Shown here: in pieces, positions 38,375-47,547 of the stretch
Layout of the letters: each line of letters opens with the position of its first letter
Position numbering within the stretch: the stretch's first letter is position 1
Source: Pseudomonas helleri
GTDB lineage: Bacteria; Pseudomonadota; Gammaproteobacteria; Pseudomonadales; Pseudomonadaceae
Reading direction: 5' to 3'
DNA: 64,000 bases
NCBI RefSeq assembly: GCF_009600315.1
Contig: NZ_WIWC01000016.1
Location: 35,422-99,421 of the forward strand
Program-made: the position numbers and the translations under genes
Notes under the pieces: model-generated
Database searches by the model: none
Told to the model about the DNA's origin: nothing
What the model saw: the letters and a program-made list of their open reading frames with translations, nothing else

Positions 38375-39475
38375 ATGGTCTCGATCAAACACTTGCTGGG
38401 CGCCGCTGTGTGTTCGCTTTCACTGCTGGCCACTGCCGTGCACGCTGAACAGCGTGAACTACGGGTATATAACTGGGCGGATTACATCCTGCCGTCCGTG
38501 CCCAAAGACTTTTCCCGCCAGACAGGCATCAAGGTGATTTGGGACACGTTCGATACCAATGAATCCCTTGAGGCCAAGTTACTGACCGGCAACTCGGGCT
38601 ATGACCTGGTGGTGCCGTCCAATCAATTTCTCGACACCCAGATCAAAGCCGGGGTGTTCCAGAAGCTCGACAAGTCCAAACTCCCCAACTGGCAGCATCA
38701 GGACCCGGCCTTGCTCAAGCTGCTGGATGCCAACGACCCTGGCAATCAATACGCCGTGCCCTACATGGTCGGCACCGTGCTGATCGGATTCAACCCGGCC
38801 AAGGTCAAGGCTGCCTTGGGTGACAACGCGCCGGTGGACAGTTGGGACTTGGTGTTCAAACCCGAGAACATGGAGAAACTCAAATCCTGCGGCGTAGCGA
38901 TGCTCGACTCACCTTCGGAAATTCTGCCGCTGGCGCTGCATTATCTGGGCCTGGACCCCAACAGTGAAAACCCGGCGGACTATGAAAAAGCCAAGGCACT
39001 GATGCTGAAAATTCGTCCCTACGTCACTTACTTCAATTCGGCCAAATACATGACCGACATTGCCAACGGCGATATTTGCGTGGCCATCGGTTACTCGGGC
39101 AGCTTTTATCAGTTTGCCAATCGCGCCAAGGAAGCCGGTAACGGCGTAGTGGTTGACTGGCGCTTGCCGAAAGAGGGGGCGCCGATCTGGTTCGATACCT
39201 TTGCGATCCCTAAAAGTGCGAAAAACGTCGAAGAGGCTCACCAGTTTCTAAACACCTTGCTGGAGCCGAAAGTCATCGCTGGCATCAGTGATTTCCTCGG
39301 CTACCCCAACGCCAACAAAGACTCACTGGCGTTGATCAACAAGGACATTACCGGCAACCCCAACCTGACCCCGACCCCAGAGGCCTTGAAGTCGTTGTAC
39401 ATCGTCAAACCGCTGCCGCAAAAACTGGAGCGCGTGCGTACCCGTACCTGGACCAGTATCAAGTCGGACAAGTAA
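38375..39475 (+). CDS. PotF-type polyamine ABC transporter binding protein
   Basis: A 366-residue periplasmic protein (signal peptide about 1-24, cleavage after AVHA). The start of the mature protein, RELRVYNWADYILPSVPKDF, is the hallmark of PotF/SpuD putrescine/spermidine-binding proteins. It has GYDLVVPSNQF and a C-terminal RVRTRTWT. ATG 38375 with AAGGGA upstream is the natural start. No permease or ATPase genes adjoin, so it is an orphan that may serve a transporter elsewhere. It is convergent with flhA, 7 bp apart. Confidence 0.92.
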   Translation: MVSIKHLLGAAVCSLSLLATAVHAEQRELRVYNWADYILPSVPKDFSRQTGIKVIWDTFDTNESLEAKLLTGNSGYDLVVPSNQFLDTQIKAGVFQKLDKSKLPNWQHQDPALLKLLDANDPGNQYAVPYMVGTVLIGFNPAKVKAALGDNAPVDSWDLVFKPENMEKLKSCGVAMLDSPSEILPLALHYLGLDPNSENPADYEKAKALMLKIRPYVTYFNSAKYMTDIANGDICVAIGYSGSFYQFANRAKEAGNGVVVDWRLPKEGAPIWFDTFAIPKSAKNVEEAHQFLNTLLEPKVIAGISDFLGYPNANKDSLALINKDITGNPNLTPTPEALKSLYIVKPLPQKLERVRTRTWTSIKSDK

Positions 39476-39482
39476 ATCGGTC

Positions 39483-41579
39483 CTAACCCAAGGTCCCGAC
39501 AATGTTGACGCTGACGTTTTCCGGTATTTCGTTCTGCGACAGCACGTGCAGCCCCGGGCTGAACACACGGGCATAACGGGCCAGCAGCGGGCGCAGTTGC
39601 GGCATGACGGTCAGCACCGGCGGGTGGCCGTCCTTGCGCAGTTTCTCTTTGACAATCGGCATGGCATTTTGCAACTGGTTAAGCAGATTCGGCTCCACCG
39701 GAATATTGTCCAGGCTCACTGGCCCGGCTTGCTGGGCAATGCTCAGTGCGCCGAGCAAGGTGTTTTCAAGGGCGTTATCCAACACAAAGACACTGACTTC
39801 GTCGCGCCGCCCGGTAATGCCAGCCACGATAGTGCGGCGCAAGGCATAGCGCACGTCCGCCGCCAGCAGCACCGGGTCCTTGGTGTTTTCACTGCTTTCT
39901 ACCAGGGCGCTGGCCACCGTGATGATGTCGCGCAATGAGATGTTTTCGCTCAGCAATTGGCGGTACACCTTGTGTTGCTGGGTGTAGTTGAGTTGCGCTT
40001 TAAGGTTGTCGGCCAGCTTGGGTGCCACTTCGCCGAGGCGTTGCATCAGATGGTCGACATCGTCGTGTTTGAAAATATCGGCCAAGTGGTCGCGAATCAC
40101 CTTGTTCAGGTGCGTCGCTATCACGCCCGCGCAATCCACCACTTGATAACCGAGGTTAAGCGCCCGGCTTTTATCGGCGGGCTTGATCCACACCACTGGC
40201 ATTTTGTAAGCCGGATCAATGCCCAGAATGCCATCGATTTCGCCATACAACTGCGCCGATGCAATCGCCATCAGGTGGTCTGCATGCACCTCGGCGCCCT
40301 CGATCTGCTCGCCGTTGATATGGATCGAGTAAAAGGCCGCTTTGAGTCGCAAGCTGTCGCGCATGTGGATTTCAGGCAACAAAAACCCCAGGTTCTCTGA
40401 CAACGACTGGCGCAACCCGCGTACCCGGTGAGTCAAGGGCGCGCCCGCCGCTTCATTGACCAGTCCGACCAACTTATAGCCCAGTGACACCGACAGCCGT
40501 TCAACGTGGGGAATGTCCTCCCACGCCAGGGTATGGGTGCGCTCCTGCTGCATGGACTCGCTGAGTGCGCCGACCGCGTCAAGCTCTTGCGCCTCCAGCG
40601 GCGATTGATAGCGCGAGACACACCACGCCAGCCCGGCCACCACCGCGGCAAAACTGAGAAAGGCCAGATGCGGCATGCCCGGCACAATGCCCAGCACCAG
40701 CAGAATGCCAGCCACGGTGTAGAGCAGGCTAGGGGATGCCAGCAATTGTCGGCGCACCTGAGTGGTGATTTCGGCGGCCTCATTGATACGTGTCACGATC
40801 AGGGCTGCGGCGGTAGACAGCAGCAGCGCCGGGATCTGTGCTACCAGACCGTCGCCGATGGTCAACAACGCGTACTGTTTAAAGGCCAGCCCGGCAGGCA
40901 AGTCGTAGACGAACATGCCAATGGCAAAGCCGCCAAACAGGTTGATGGTGAGAATCAGGATGCCGGCAATCGCATCACCGCGGACAAACTTCGAAGCACC
41001 GTCCATTGCACCGTAGAAGTCGGCTTCCTTGGCGATGGTCTGGCGGCGCTGTTTGGCCTGATCCTGAGTAATCAGACCGGCATTTAAATCAGCGTCTATG
41101 GCCATTTGCTTGCCGGGCAGGGCGTCCAGGGTGAAGCGCGCCGTCACTTCCGAAATACGCTCGCCGCCTTTGGTTACCACCATGAAGTTGATGATCATCA
41201 GGATCACAAACACGATCATGCCGACAATGAAATTGCCGCCGATGACCACCTCGCCGAAGGCTTCGATCACTTTGCCCGCAGCCCCGGTGCCCGTATGGCC
41301 TTCCAGCAGCACGATACGGGTAGAGGCCACGTTCAGGGTCAGGCGCAACAGGGTTGTGACCAGAATCACGGTGGGGAACAGCGAGAAATCCAGCGGGCTT
41401 TTCGAGGACACGCTGACCATCAACACCAGCACCGCCATGGCAATGTTGAACGTAAACAAAATATCCAGCAGTAAGGGCGGCAGCGGCAGGATGATCATCG
41501 CCAGAATGGACAGGATCACCACCGGGATGCCGATACGTCCGCTGCGCAGGGTCGGCAGGAGGGTGTGCAGTACGTTCAT
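39483..41579 (-). CDS. flhA: Second-system flagellar export protein FlhA
   Basis: A 698-residue export-gate protein with eight predicted N-terminal helices and a large cytoplasmic domain. The FHIPEP signature is intact (RISEVTARFTLDALPGKQMA). The cytoplasmic domain forms the ring that docks substrate-chaperone complexes. It is the last gene of the leftward fliM-N-P-Q-R-flhB-flhA operon, the Flag-2 gene order. There is no sign of truncation. An injectisome SctV is less likely because flagellar fliE-J genes accompany it. Confidence 0.93.
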   Translation of the reverse strand: MNVLHTLLPTLRSGRIGIPVVILSILAMIILPLPPLLLDILFTFNIAMAVLVLMVSVSSKSPLDFSLFPTVILVTTLLRLTLNVASTRIVLLEGHTGTGAAGKVIEAFGEVVIGGNFIVGMIVFVILMIINFMVVTKGGERISEVTARFTLDALPGKQMAIDADLNAGLITQDQAKQRRQTIAKEADFYGAMDGASKFVRGDAIAGILILTINLFGGFAIGMFVYDLPAGLAFKQYALLTIGDGLVAQIPALLLSTAAALIVTRINEAAEITTQVRRQLLASPSLLYTVAGILLVLGIVPGMPHLAFLSFAAVVAGLAWCVSRYQSPLEAQELDAVGALSESMQQERTHTLAWEDIPHVERLSVSLGYKLVGLVNEAAGAPLTHRVRGLRQSLSENLGFLLPEIHMRDSLRLKAAFYSIHINGEQIEGAEVHADHLMAIASAQLYGEIDGILGIDPAYKMPVVWIKPADKSRALNLGYQVVDCAGVIATHLNKVIRDHLADIFKHDDVDHLMQRLGEVAPKLADNLKAQLNYTQQHKVYRQLLSENISLRDIITVASALVESSENTKDPVLLAADVRYALRRTIVAGITGRRDEVSVFVLDNALENTLLGALSIAQQAGPVSLDNIPVEPNLLNQLQNAMPIVKEKLRKDGHPPVLTVMPQLRPLLARYARVFSPGLHVLSQNEIPENVSVNIVGTLG

Positions 41580-41581
41580 GA

Positions 41582-42712
41582 TTACGCCTTGTTCGCCATG
41601 CGTTCTGGAATAGGGAGGTTGTCGGGCAGTTGCGGCTTGCCGCGCAGGCCACTTCTGTAGGCTTTCAAGTGCAGGATGTAGGTCAGCACGTGCGCCACGG
41701 CCGCATACAGCGGGCTGGGAATCTGTTGATTGATCTGTGTGCTGAAGTAAATCGCCCGGGCCAGCGGCGGTATCTCCAGCACTTCAAGCGCATGGGCGGC
41801 GGCCATCGAGCGGATGTACAAAGCCATCTCGTCGACGCCTTTTGCGACCACGTAAGGGGCCTGGGCTTTTTTGATGTCGTATTTGAGCACCACGGCGTAA
41901 TGCTGTGGATTGACGATCACGGCGTCCGCGGTCTTCATCACGTGGCTGACCTGACGCTGGGAAATCTGGCGCTGAATCTGTTTGATCCGGGCTTTGACCT
42001 CGGGCCGACCTTCCTGATTTTTATGTTCTTCCTTGCGCTCCTGCTTGGTCATGCGCAGTTTTTTAAGGAAGAAATACTTTTGGATCGGGATGTCGATGGC
42101 GGCGAACGCCACGAAGATGCCCATCAGCGCCAGCAAGGTATCAAACAGAATCCTGAAGGAGGTGCCGATGGCGGTGAGCAGGCTGGTGCGTTGCAGCGCG
42201 ATCAGGTGCGGCACGGCATCGCTGATCAGCGCCCAGGCCACGATGATCAGCAAGGCAATCTTGAGCATCGACTTGATCAGTTCAATCCAGTTTTGTTTGG
42301 AGACGATGCGGCCCAGCCCGGTAATCGGGTTGAGCTTGCTGAATTTTGGCGCGAAGTTTTTGGCCACAAATACCCAGCCACCCGGTACCAGTGAACACAC
42401 CACCACCAGCACGCTGGTAAGCAGCAAGGGGGCGAGCATTGCGATAAACAAGCCGAGGTTGTGAGCCAGTATCAGGGTGAGGTCCTGCTGGGTTATTTCG
42501 CTCCAGTTGAGGTTCAGATACGAAATACGAAAACTGTCCTGAAACCCCTGATAAAAGCGCTCAAAGGTGAGCCTGAGAATAAACAGCGTCACCAGCAGCG
42601 ACACGGTGGTGGACAGGTCTTTGGAGCGAGTGACCTGGCCGTCCTCGCGGCTTTTGCGCAATTTTTGCTGCGAAGCTTCTTCGGTTTTTTCCTGCGCGCT
42701 GTCATTGGACAC
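41582..42712 (-). CDS. flhB: Second-system flagellar export switch protein FlhB
   Basis: A 376-residue protein with four N-terminal helices and a cytoplasmic domain that normally self-cleaves in NPTH to switch export from rod/hook to filament proteins. Here the motif is NPQH (Asn268-Pro269-Gln270-His271). The scissile Asn-Pro bond is kept but Thr is replaced by Gln. It starts 11 bases inside the end of fliR and stops 2 bp before flhA. Confidence 0.93.
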   Translation of the reverse strand: MSNDSAQEKTEEASQQKLRKSREDGQVTRSKDLSTTVSLLVTLFILRLTFERFYQGFQDSFRISYLNLNWSEITQQDLTLILAHNLGLFIAMLAPLLLTSVLVVVCSLVPGGWVFVAKNFAPKFSKLNPITGLGRIVSKQNWIELIKSMLKIALLIIVAWALISDAVPHLIALQRTSLLTAIGTSFRILFDTLLALMGIFVAFAAIDIPIQKYFFLKKLRMTKQERKEEHKNQEGRPEVKARIKQIQRQISQRQVSHVMKTADAVIVNPQHYAVVLKYDIKKAQAPYVVAKGVDEMALYIRSMAAAHALEVLEIPPLARAIYFSTQINQQIPSPLYAAVAHVLTYILHLKAYRSGLRGKPQLPDNLPIPERMANKA

Positions 42713-43505
42713 CCTGGCCGTCCTCCATCATCAGGCCGATGTTGTCCAGCAACTCGCGGGTCAGGTGCACGTAGTGTTCCGGCAGGTTGGGGATGGTCAT
42801 ATAAATGCACAGCAGGCCGACCACGATGGTGATCGGGAATCCCAATGAAAACAGGTTCATGGACGGCGATATACGGTTCAGCAGGCCAAAGCAGAACTGC
42901 ACCAGTACCATGCAGAACACCATTGGCAGGGTCAGCAATACGGCGGCGCTGAACACCCAGGCAATGGCTTTGATAAACAGGGTATAGCTGTGATAGTTTA
43001 GACCGCTGCCCACCGGCCAGTGATTGAAACTTTTGAATAGCACACTCAGCACCAGCAGATGCCCGTCAATGGCCAAAAACAGAAAGGCCAGCAACACGAA
43101 ATACAGTTGGTAAATGATGGAAGACGACGACACCCCGTTTATCGGGTCGTTGTAGCGGGCCATGCTCATGCCCATTTGCGACGACACCACTTCACCGACC
43201 ACGCTGAACACCGTGAACACCAATTGCAGGGTCAGCCCCAGCATCAAGCCAAAGGCGATCTGCTCCAGTGCGGTCATCACCCCTTGGGCAGACAGCGGGT
43301 CAATGTGGGGCACGGGCGGCAACGCGGCGCCCACGGCCGCAGTGATGACCAGTGCCAGCAACACCCGGATTTTCCTCGACATCGCCTTGTGATTGAACAG
43401 CGGGGCCATGCTGAACACGGCCATCAGCCGACAAAAAGGCCACCAATAACCCTGCAAGGCCTGCAGGTACTGACTGGCCTGAAACAATGGCTCAGTTGCG
43501 TGCAT
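42702..43505 (-). CDS. fliR: Second-system flagellar export protein FliR
   Basis: A 267-residue membrane protein, with about six hydrophobic helices, of the FliR/SctT family, part of the FliPQR export gate. Segments FCRLMAVFSMAPLF and GEVVSSQMGMSMARYNDP are family-typical. It is slightly longer than the usual 260 residues and lies between fliQ (3 bp upstream) and flhB (overlap 11 bases). Confidence 0.93.
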   Translation of the reverse strand: MHATEPLFQASQYLQALQGYWWPFCRLMAVFSMAPLFNHKAMSRKIRVLLALVITAAVGAALPPVPHIDPLSAQGVMTALEQIAFGLMLGLTLQLVFTVFSVVGEVVSSQMGMSMARYNDPINGVSSSSIIYQLYFVLLAFLFLAIDGHLLVLSVLFKSFNHWPVGSGLNYHSYTLFIKAIAWVFSAAVLLTLPMVFCMVLVQFCFGLLNRISPSMNLFSLGFPITIVVGLLCIYMTIPNLPEHYVHLTRELLDNIGLMMEDGQGVQ

Positions 43506-43508
43506 GGC

Positions 43509-43781
43509 TCAGCCCACCAAGGTTCCGGCTTGCTTGAAGGTTTCGATAAACAGGTCGCTGAGGGTGCGCAAGATCCAGTTGCCGCCCCAGATGAGCATGC
43601 CGAGGGTGATCAGCAGGCGCGGCAAGAAGCTGAGCATTTGCTCATTGATCTGGGTGGCGGCCTGAAACACGCTGACCACCAGCCCCCCCAACAGGCTCGG
43701 CACCACCAGCACGCAGACGATCAGCGCGGTGATCTGAATCGCATTGCTGACAAGGCCTGCGGCGATTTCCGGTGTCAGCAT
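43509..43781 (-). CDS. fliQ: Second-system flagellar export protein FliQ
   Basis: A 90-residue protein with two transmembrane helices (about 17-38 and 55-75), the normal length and layout of FliQ. It forms part of the export gate with FliP and FliR. Overlaps the fliP stop by one base and is followed by fliR after 3 bp. Confidence 0.92.
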   Translation of the reverse strand: MLTPEIAAGLVSNAIQITALIVCVLVVPSLLGGLVVSVFQAATQINEQMLSFLPRLLITLGMLIWGGNWILRTLSDLFIETFKQAGTLVG

Positions 43782-44548
43782 CAGCCACCTCCAAAGGGTT
43801 GAATGCTGGAGGTCAGGGTGCCCACCAGCAGTGCCCAGCCGTCGACCAACACAAACACCATCAACTTGAAGGGCAGCGAAATCATCATGGGCGAGAGCAT
43901 CATCATGCCCATGGCCATCAGTACACTGGCCACCACCAGATCAATCACCAGGAACGGCAGGAAAATCATAAAGCCCAGTTGAAAAGCGGCTTTGACCTCG
44001 CTGAGCACGAAGGCCGGGAGCAGCAAGGAGAAATCCAGGGTTTCCAGGTTCTGCGGCAAAGGTTCGTTGGCCAGCGCCACCATGGTTTCGAGCGATGCGG
44101 TGTTGGTTTGCGCCAACATGAAACCGCTGATGCGCTTCTTGGCCACGTCGAGCCCTTGCTCCATGGAAATCTGATCGCTTTGAAAAGGCACATAGGCTTC
44201 GGTGTAGATGTGCGTCCACACGGGGCGCATGACCAGCATGGTCAGGCACAGGGCAATGCCGATCAAAATCTGGTTGGGTGGGCTTTGCTGCAAGCCCAGC
44301 GCCTGGCGCAAGATGGCCAGCACGATAATAAAACGGGTAAAGCTGGTCATCATCATGAGCATGGCGGGCAGAAAGCCGAGCAGGGTCATCATGATCAGGA
44401 TTTGCAGCTTGATGCTCAGCACCTGGCCGGTTTCGCTGTCATTGAGGCTGAACAGCGAAATGTCACCGCTGGCAGCCACGGCGGGCAGCGGCATCAGCAC
44501 CGCGAGTAGCACCAGGCAGCACCGGGCGACCTGTTTGAAACGGCTCAT
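43781..44548 (-). CDS. fliP: Second-system flagellar export protein FliP
   Basis: A 255-residue FliP with a cleavable-looking signal peptide (about 1-24), as is usual for FliP, then four helices. Family segments: MMTLLGFLPAMLMMMTSFTR, PPNQILIG and FQLGFMIFLPFLVIDLVVAS. No fliO gene is present, as in Flag-2 loci. Overlaps fliN by 4 bases. Confidence 0.94.
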   Translation of the reverse strand: MSRFKQVARCCLVLLAVLMPLPAVAASGDISLFSLNDSETGQVLSIKLQILIMMTLLGFLPAMLMMMTSFTRFIIVLAILRQALGLQQSPPNQILIGIALCLTMLVMRPVWTHIYTEAYVPFQSDQISMEQGLDVAKKRISGFMLAQTNTASLETMVALANEPLPQNLETLDFSLLLPAFVLSEVKAAFQLGFMIFLPFLVIDLVVASVLMAMGMMMLSPMMISLPFKLMVFVLVDGWALLVGTLTSSIQPFGGG

Positions 44549-44913
44549 CCGCGCAAGTCGCTGAGGTTAGAGCCACACAGCTCAACGATCCTCAAGCCAT
44601 AGTTGCCATTGACCACCACCACTTCAGCTTTGGCAAAGAGGGCGCCGTTGACCTTCACATCCAGCGGCGCGCCGGCCAGTTTGTCGAGGGCGATGACACT
44701 GCTGATGTCCACCTCCATCAACTCGCGCAACGTGATGTCGGTGGAGGCCACTTCGAGAGTCACATTGACCGGAATCTGGCCGAAAAACTTCAAGTCCTGC
44801 TGAGGCAGTGGCTCACGGGCAGGGGCGGCGGGCAGAGGGGGCTCAGGCTCGAGGTCAAGCTGAGTCTCATCAAGCAAACTGTCCAGTTCGGTATCGCTAA
44901 GGGAAGGGTTCAT
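44545..44913 (-). CDS. fliN: Second-system flagellar switch protein FliN
   Basis: A 122-residue C-ring protein with the SpoA domain in the C-terminal 75 residues (VNVTLEVASTDITLRELMEV, then GAPLDVKVNGALFAKAEVVV). Its N-terminus, LSDTELDSLLDE, resembles the CheY-binding peptide normally at the start of FliM (LSQ-EIDALL) or of Bacillus FliY. A Pro/Glu-rich linker separates peptide and SpoA domain. Overlaps both neighbours by 4 bases. Confidence 0.9.
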   Translation of the reverse strand: MNPSLSDTELDSLLDETQLDLEPEPPLPAAPAREPLPQQDLKFFGQIPVNVTLEVASTDITLRELMEVDISSVIALDKLAGAPLDVKVNGALFAKAEVVVVNGNYGLRIVELCGSNLSDLRG

Positions 44914-45755
44914 GGGCTTTTGACACTGTCCAGTGAGGTTAAATACAAGGCGCCGTCATCTTCGGCGAGCGTCGCGTAGAACAATTTTTGTTGTTTGATG
45001 TGCACTTCGCAGCGTTCCAGCAAACGCACCATCACAATGTCATCGACGTTCAATGCCAGAACGCTGGCCAATGGCATTTGCATACGCACCAGAACGCAGT
45101 CCAGGCGCACCGGCAGTTGGCTGATACGTTGCTCGTCGGGCGCCGCCGTGGCTGGCGCAAGTTCGCTGAGGTGGCGGGTGAGCTCGTCTACGGCGTGGGT
45201 ATCGAGAAACAGGTGGACCGAAGCGTCGACGCCCGCTTCCAGGTCGCCAAATACAAACTCGACGCAATAGCCCCAGTGAATCTCTTCATAGGTACTGACC
45301 GCGTCGTCAATGTGCTCCAGCGGCAAACCTCCGTTGAGCATCTGCGCGCATAGCTGGCATAGGTCGATGCCCATTCTTGCGAGCAGGCGGGTTTCCGACG
45401 CGCTGACCGGCGGGTCATTCTGGCCTGTGGGGCTAATACCGCCGTAATAACGTTCAAGTAACTCAGCCACTAGAGGGCGGTCAATACTAAAACCCAAGGT
45501 GCCAATTTCAGTGTGGTAACGACAGTCGGCCGCGCGCGTAAAGTGTTCGTGAATACGCACCTGCTGCAAGTTGCTATTGATTCGGTACTGGCTCAGAAAG
45601 TAATCGGGAATAACGCGGGCATACTTGTTGGTGACACTTTTTATATAGCCAGGCACTTTATGGTAATGCCGCCCCAGTTTCTCAGGCTTTAAAAACGTGA
45701 GGACTTCAGCGGGCACCGAATGGTGAACTTTTGTACGAGGTGTATGAGGCGTCAT
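44910..45755 (-). CDS. fliM: Second-system flagellar motor switch protein FliM, short form
   Basis: A 281-residue FliM-like protein, shorter than the usual 320-330. The middle CheC-like domain and a C-terminal SpoA-like domain (RLDCVLVRMQMPLASVLALN) are recognisable. The usual N-terminal CheY-binding peptide is missing; the protein starts MTPHTPRTKVHHSVPAEVL. Similarity is weaker than for the other flagellar proteins, but position and SpoA end support the call. First gene of the leftward operon, divergent from lafK. Confidence 0.85.
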   Translation of the reverse strand: MTPHTPRTKVHHSVPAEVLTFLKPEKLGRHYHKVPGYIKSVTNKYARVIPDYFLSQYRINSNLQQVRIHEHFTRAADCRYHTEIGTLGFSIDRPLVAELLERYYGGISPTGQNDPPVSASETRLLARMGIDLCQLCAQMLNGGLPLEHIDDAVSTYEEIHWGYCVEFVFGDLEAGVDASVHLFLDTHAVDELTRHLSELAPATAAPDEQRISQLPVRLDCVLVRMQMPLASVLALNVDDIVMVRLLERCEVHIKQQKLFYATLAEDDGALYLTSLDSVKSP

Positions 45756-46083
45756 GGTGATTGCAACATGCTCTGATTACTACTTTTGTAGGGTCACTGA
45801 ATGGGGCAAACGCTAAGGAATATGCGCACGGCTGGCTAATCAAAAACTATCAAAAGTCCCATTTGACAAGAGTTTGATACGCCCGTTGAAGATTTGATGA
45901 TTCATGATTTTCCTTCGTGCGGGGGGCAAAGGTAATGTTCGTCAGTGTCGTCGCTGTAAAACGACCGTGCACAAGTTTTAGTTTAGTGAGTGCGGGGCGG
46001 TGTAATAAAAGTGTCATGAGTCAGCCTTCGGGTATATCGGTCAACCGCCTGAAGTAAGGCGATGTATAGAGCAGGAACTTACG
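45756..46083. other. Divergent promoter region fliM/lafK
   Basis: A 328-bp gap without a gene that must drive both flagellar operons. It contains the perfect inverted repeat TATCAAA/TTTGATA (45848-45854 and 45873-45879). No convincing sigma-54 (-24/-12) or flagellar sigma-28 promoter was recognised on either strand. Confidence 0.5.
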
Positions 46084-47496
46084 GTGAGATCAGTCAATAG
46101 TGCGTTGAGTTATTCCAGTGTTGGGCACTCTAAAACAACGACATCGCCTTCGGCTGTCATTGTTGTCGGGCACCCGGAGTGCCGTGGCTATTCAAAACTG
46201 GTCGACTGTTTGACACAGCAACAGCGAACGGTAGAGTGCCATGAAAGTTGTGCGCAACTTGGGCCGCCACTGCTCGCAAACGCCACGTTGGTGTTTATTG
46301 TGGTCAGCGGTTATAACCCGCAGTTATTGCACACCGATGTGGCTCATCTGATTCGTCGTGCAGCGCATATCAGTGTGATACCCGTTGTCGAATACGCCGA
46401 GCAGGACAGGGCGGCGGCCTTGATGGACAGCGGCTGTGTCGATTACCTGCTAGCCCCGTTCTGCGCGTCGCAGATAAAAGCCTTGCTGGAGCGTCAAGCC
46501 GCGTCGGCCAGTGTGCAGGACAGTTTTATCTCCTGTTCAACGGCCAGTCGACGCCTGTTGGCAATGGCCCAGCGGCTGGCAGGTACACGAGCGCCGATCA
46601 TGATCACGGGCGAGACAGGCACCGGCAAAGAGATGCTGGCACGTTATATCCATCGGTTTTCTTCAACGGCCAATGCGCCTTTTGTGGCCGTCAATTGCGC
46701 CGCCATCCCCGAGCAAATGCTTGAATCGTTGTTGTTTGGTCACGAGCGCGGAGCTTTTACCGGGGCTGTCAGCGTGCAGCCGGGAAAGTTCGAAATGGCC
46801 AATGGCGGCACGCTATTGCTGGATGAAATCGGTGAGTTGCCACTGGGCTTGCAAGCCAAATTGCTGCGTGTGCTCCAGGAACAGCGCGTCGAACGACTCG
46901 GCGGGCAAAAGGAAATTACCCTGGACGTGCGCATTATTGCTGCCACCAACCGCGATCTTGGCGGCGAGGTGGCCGCGGGCAGGTACCGTGCCGATCTGAT
47001 GTTTCGCCTTGATGTGCTGCCTTTGCACATCACCCCGTTGCGTGAGCGCCGAGAGGACATTCTGGCCTTGGCCAGACGCTTTATTGGCCAGTACGCCGCG
47101 CAGGACAATCGCGATGACCTGCTCACTGATGAGGCCTGTCAGGTGCTTTTGCAACACGACTGGCCGGGCAATGTGCGTGAGCTGGAAAACACCCTGCAAC
47201 GTGCATTGGTGTTGCGCAAAGGACTCTTTATTCAACCCCGCGACCTGGGGCTTTGCAGCCCTCTGCAAGACAGCGTTGGCGCTTTGCCTCAGAACACGCC
47301 TCAGAACACCTTGTCCCACGGCAAAGCGGCGTTGCGTGCAACAGGAAAATGGGCTGAATACCAGCATGTGCTGGATGCCATTCGCAAATGCGACGGCCAC
47401 AAAAGCAAGGCCGCGCAGAGCCTTGGCATGACCCCGCGAGCCCTGCGTTATCGCCTGAGCGCCATGCGCGATCAGGGCGTACCGATGCCGGTTTGA
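46084..47496 (+). CDS. lafK: Sigma-54-dependent regulator, LafK/FleQ type
   Basis: A 470-residue enhancer-binding protein. The N-terminal receiver-like FleQ-type domain lacks an obvious phospho-acceptor. The AAA+ domain has Walker A GETGTGKE (about 176-183), the sigma-54-contacting GAFTGA (223-228) and Walker B LLLDEIGE. A C-terminal Fis-type helix-turn-helix (SKAAQSLGMTPRALRYRL) ends it. The GTG start at 46084 follows AGGAAC. Its place between fliM and fliE matches lafK of Flag-2 loci, so it is the probable activator of this cluster. Confidence 0.92.
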   Translation: MRSVNSALSYSSVGHSKTTTSPSAVIVVGHPECRGYSKLVDCLTQQQRTVECHESCAQLGPPLLANATLVFIVVSGYNPQLLHTDVAHLIRRAAHISVIPVVEYAEQDRAAALMDSGCVDYLLAPFCASQIKALLERQAASASVQDSFISCSTASRRLLAMAQRLAGTRAPIMITGETGTGKEMLARYIHRFSSTANAPFVAVNCAAIPEQMLESLLFGHERGAFTGAVSVQPGKFEMANGGTLLLDEIGELPLGLQAKLLRVLQEQRVERLGGQKEITLDVRIIAATNRDLGGEVAAGRYRADLMFRLDVLPLHITPLRERREDILALARRFIGQYAAQDNRDDLLTDEACQVLLQHDWPGNVRELENTLQRALVLRKGLFIQPRDLGLCSPLQDSVGALPQNTPQNTLSHGKAALRATGKWAEYQHVLDAIRKCDGHKSKAAQSLGMTPRALRYRLSAMRDQGVPMPV

Positions 47497-47547
47497 GCCT
47501 GCCCTGTAAATTAAACCCCCCTTGGCCAAAGCGATGGAGACCTACCC

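Noticed and set aside
45756..46083. Sigma-54 promoter for the flagellar operons
   Set aside because: No GG-N10-GC pair in a TGGCAC-N5-TTGC context was found on either strand.
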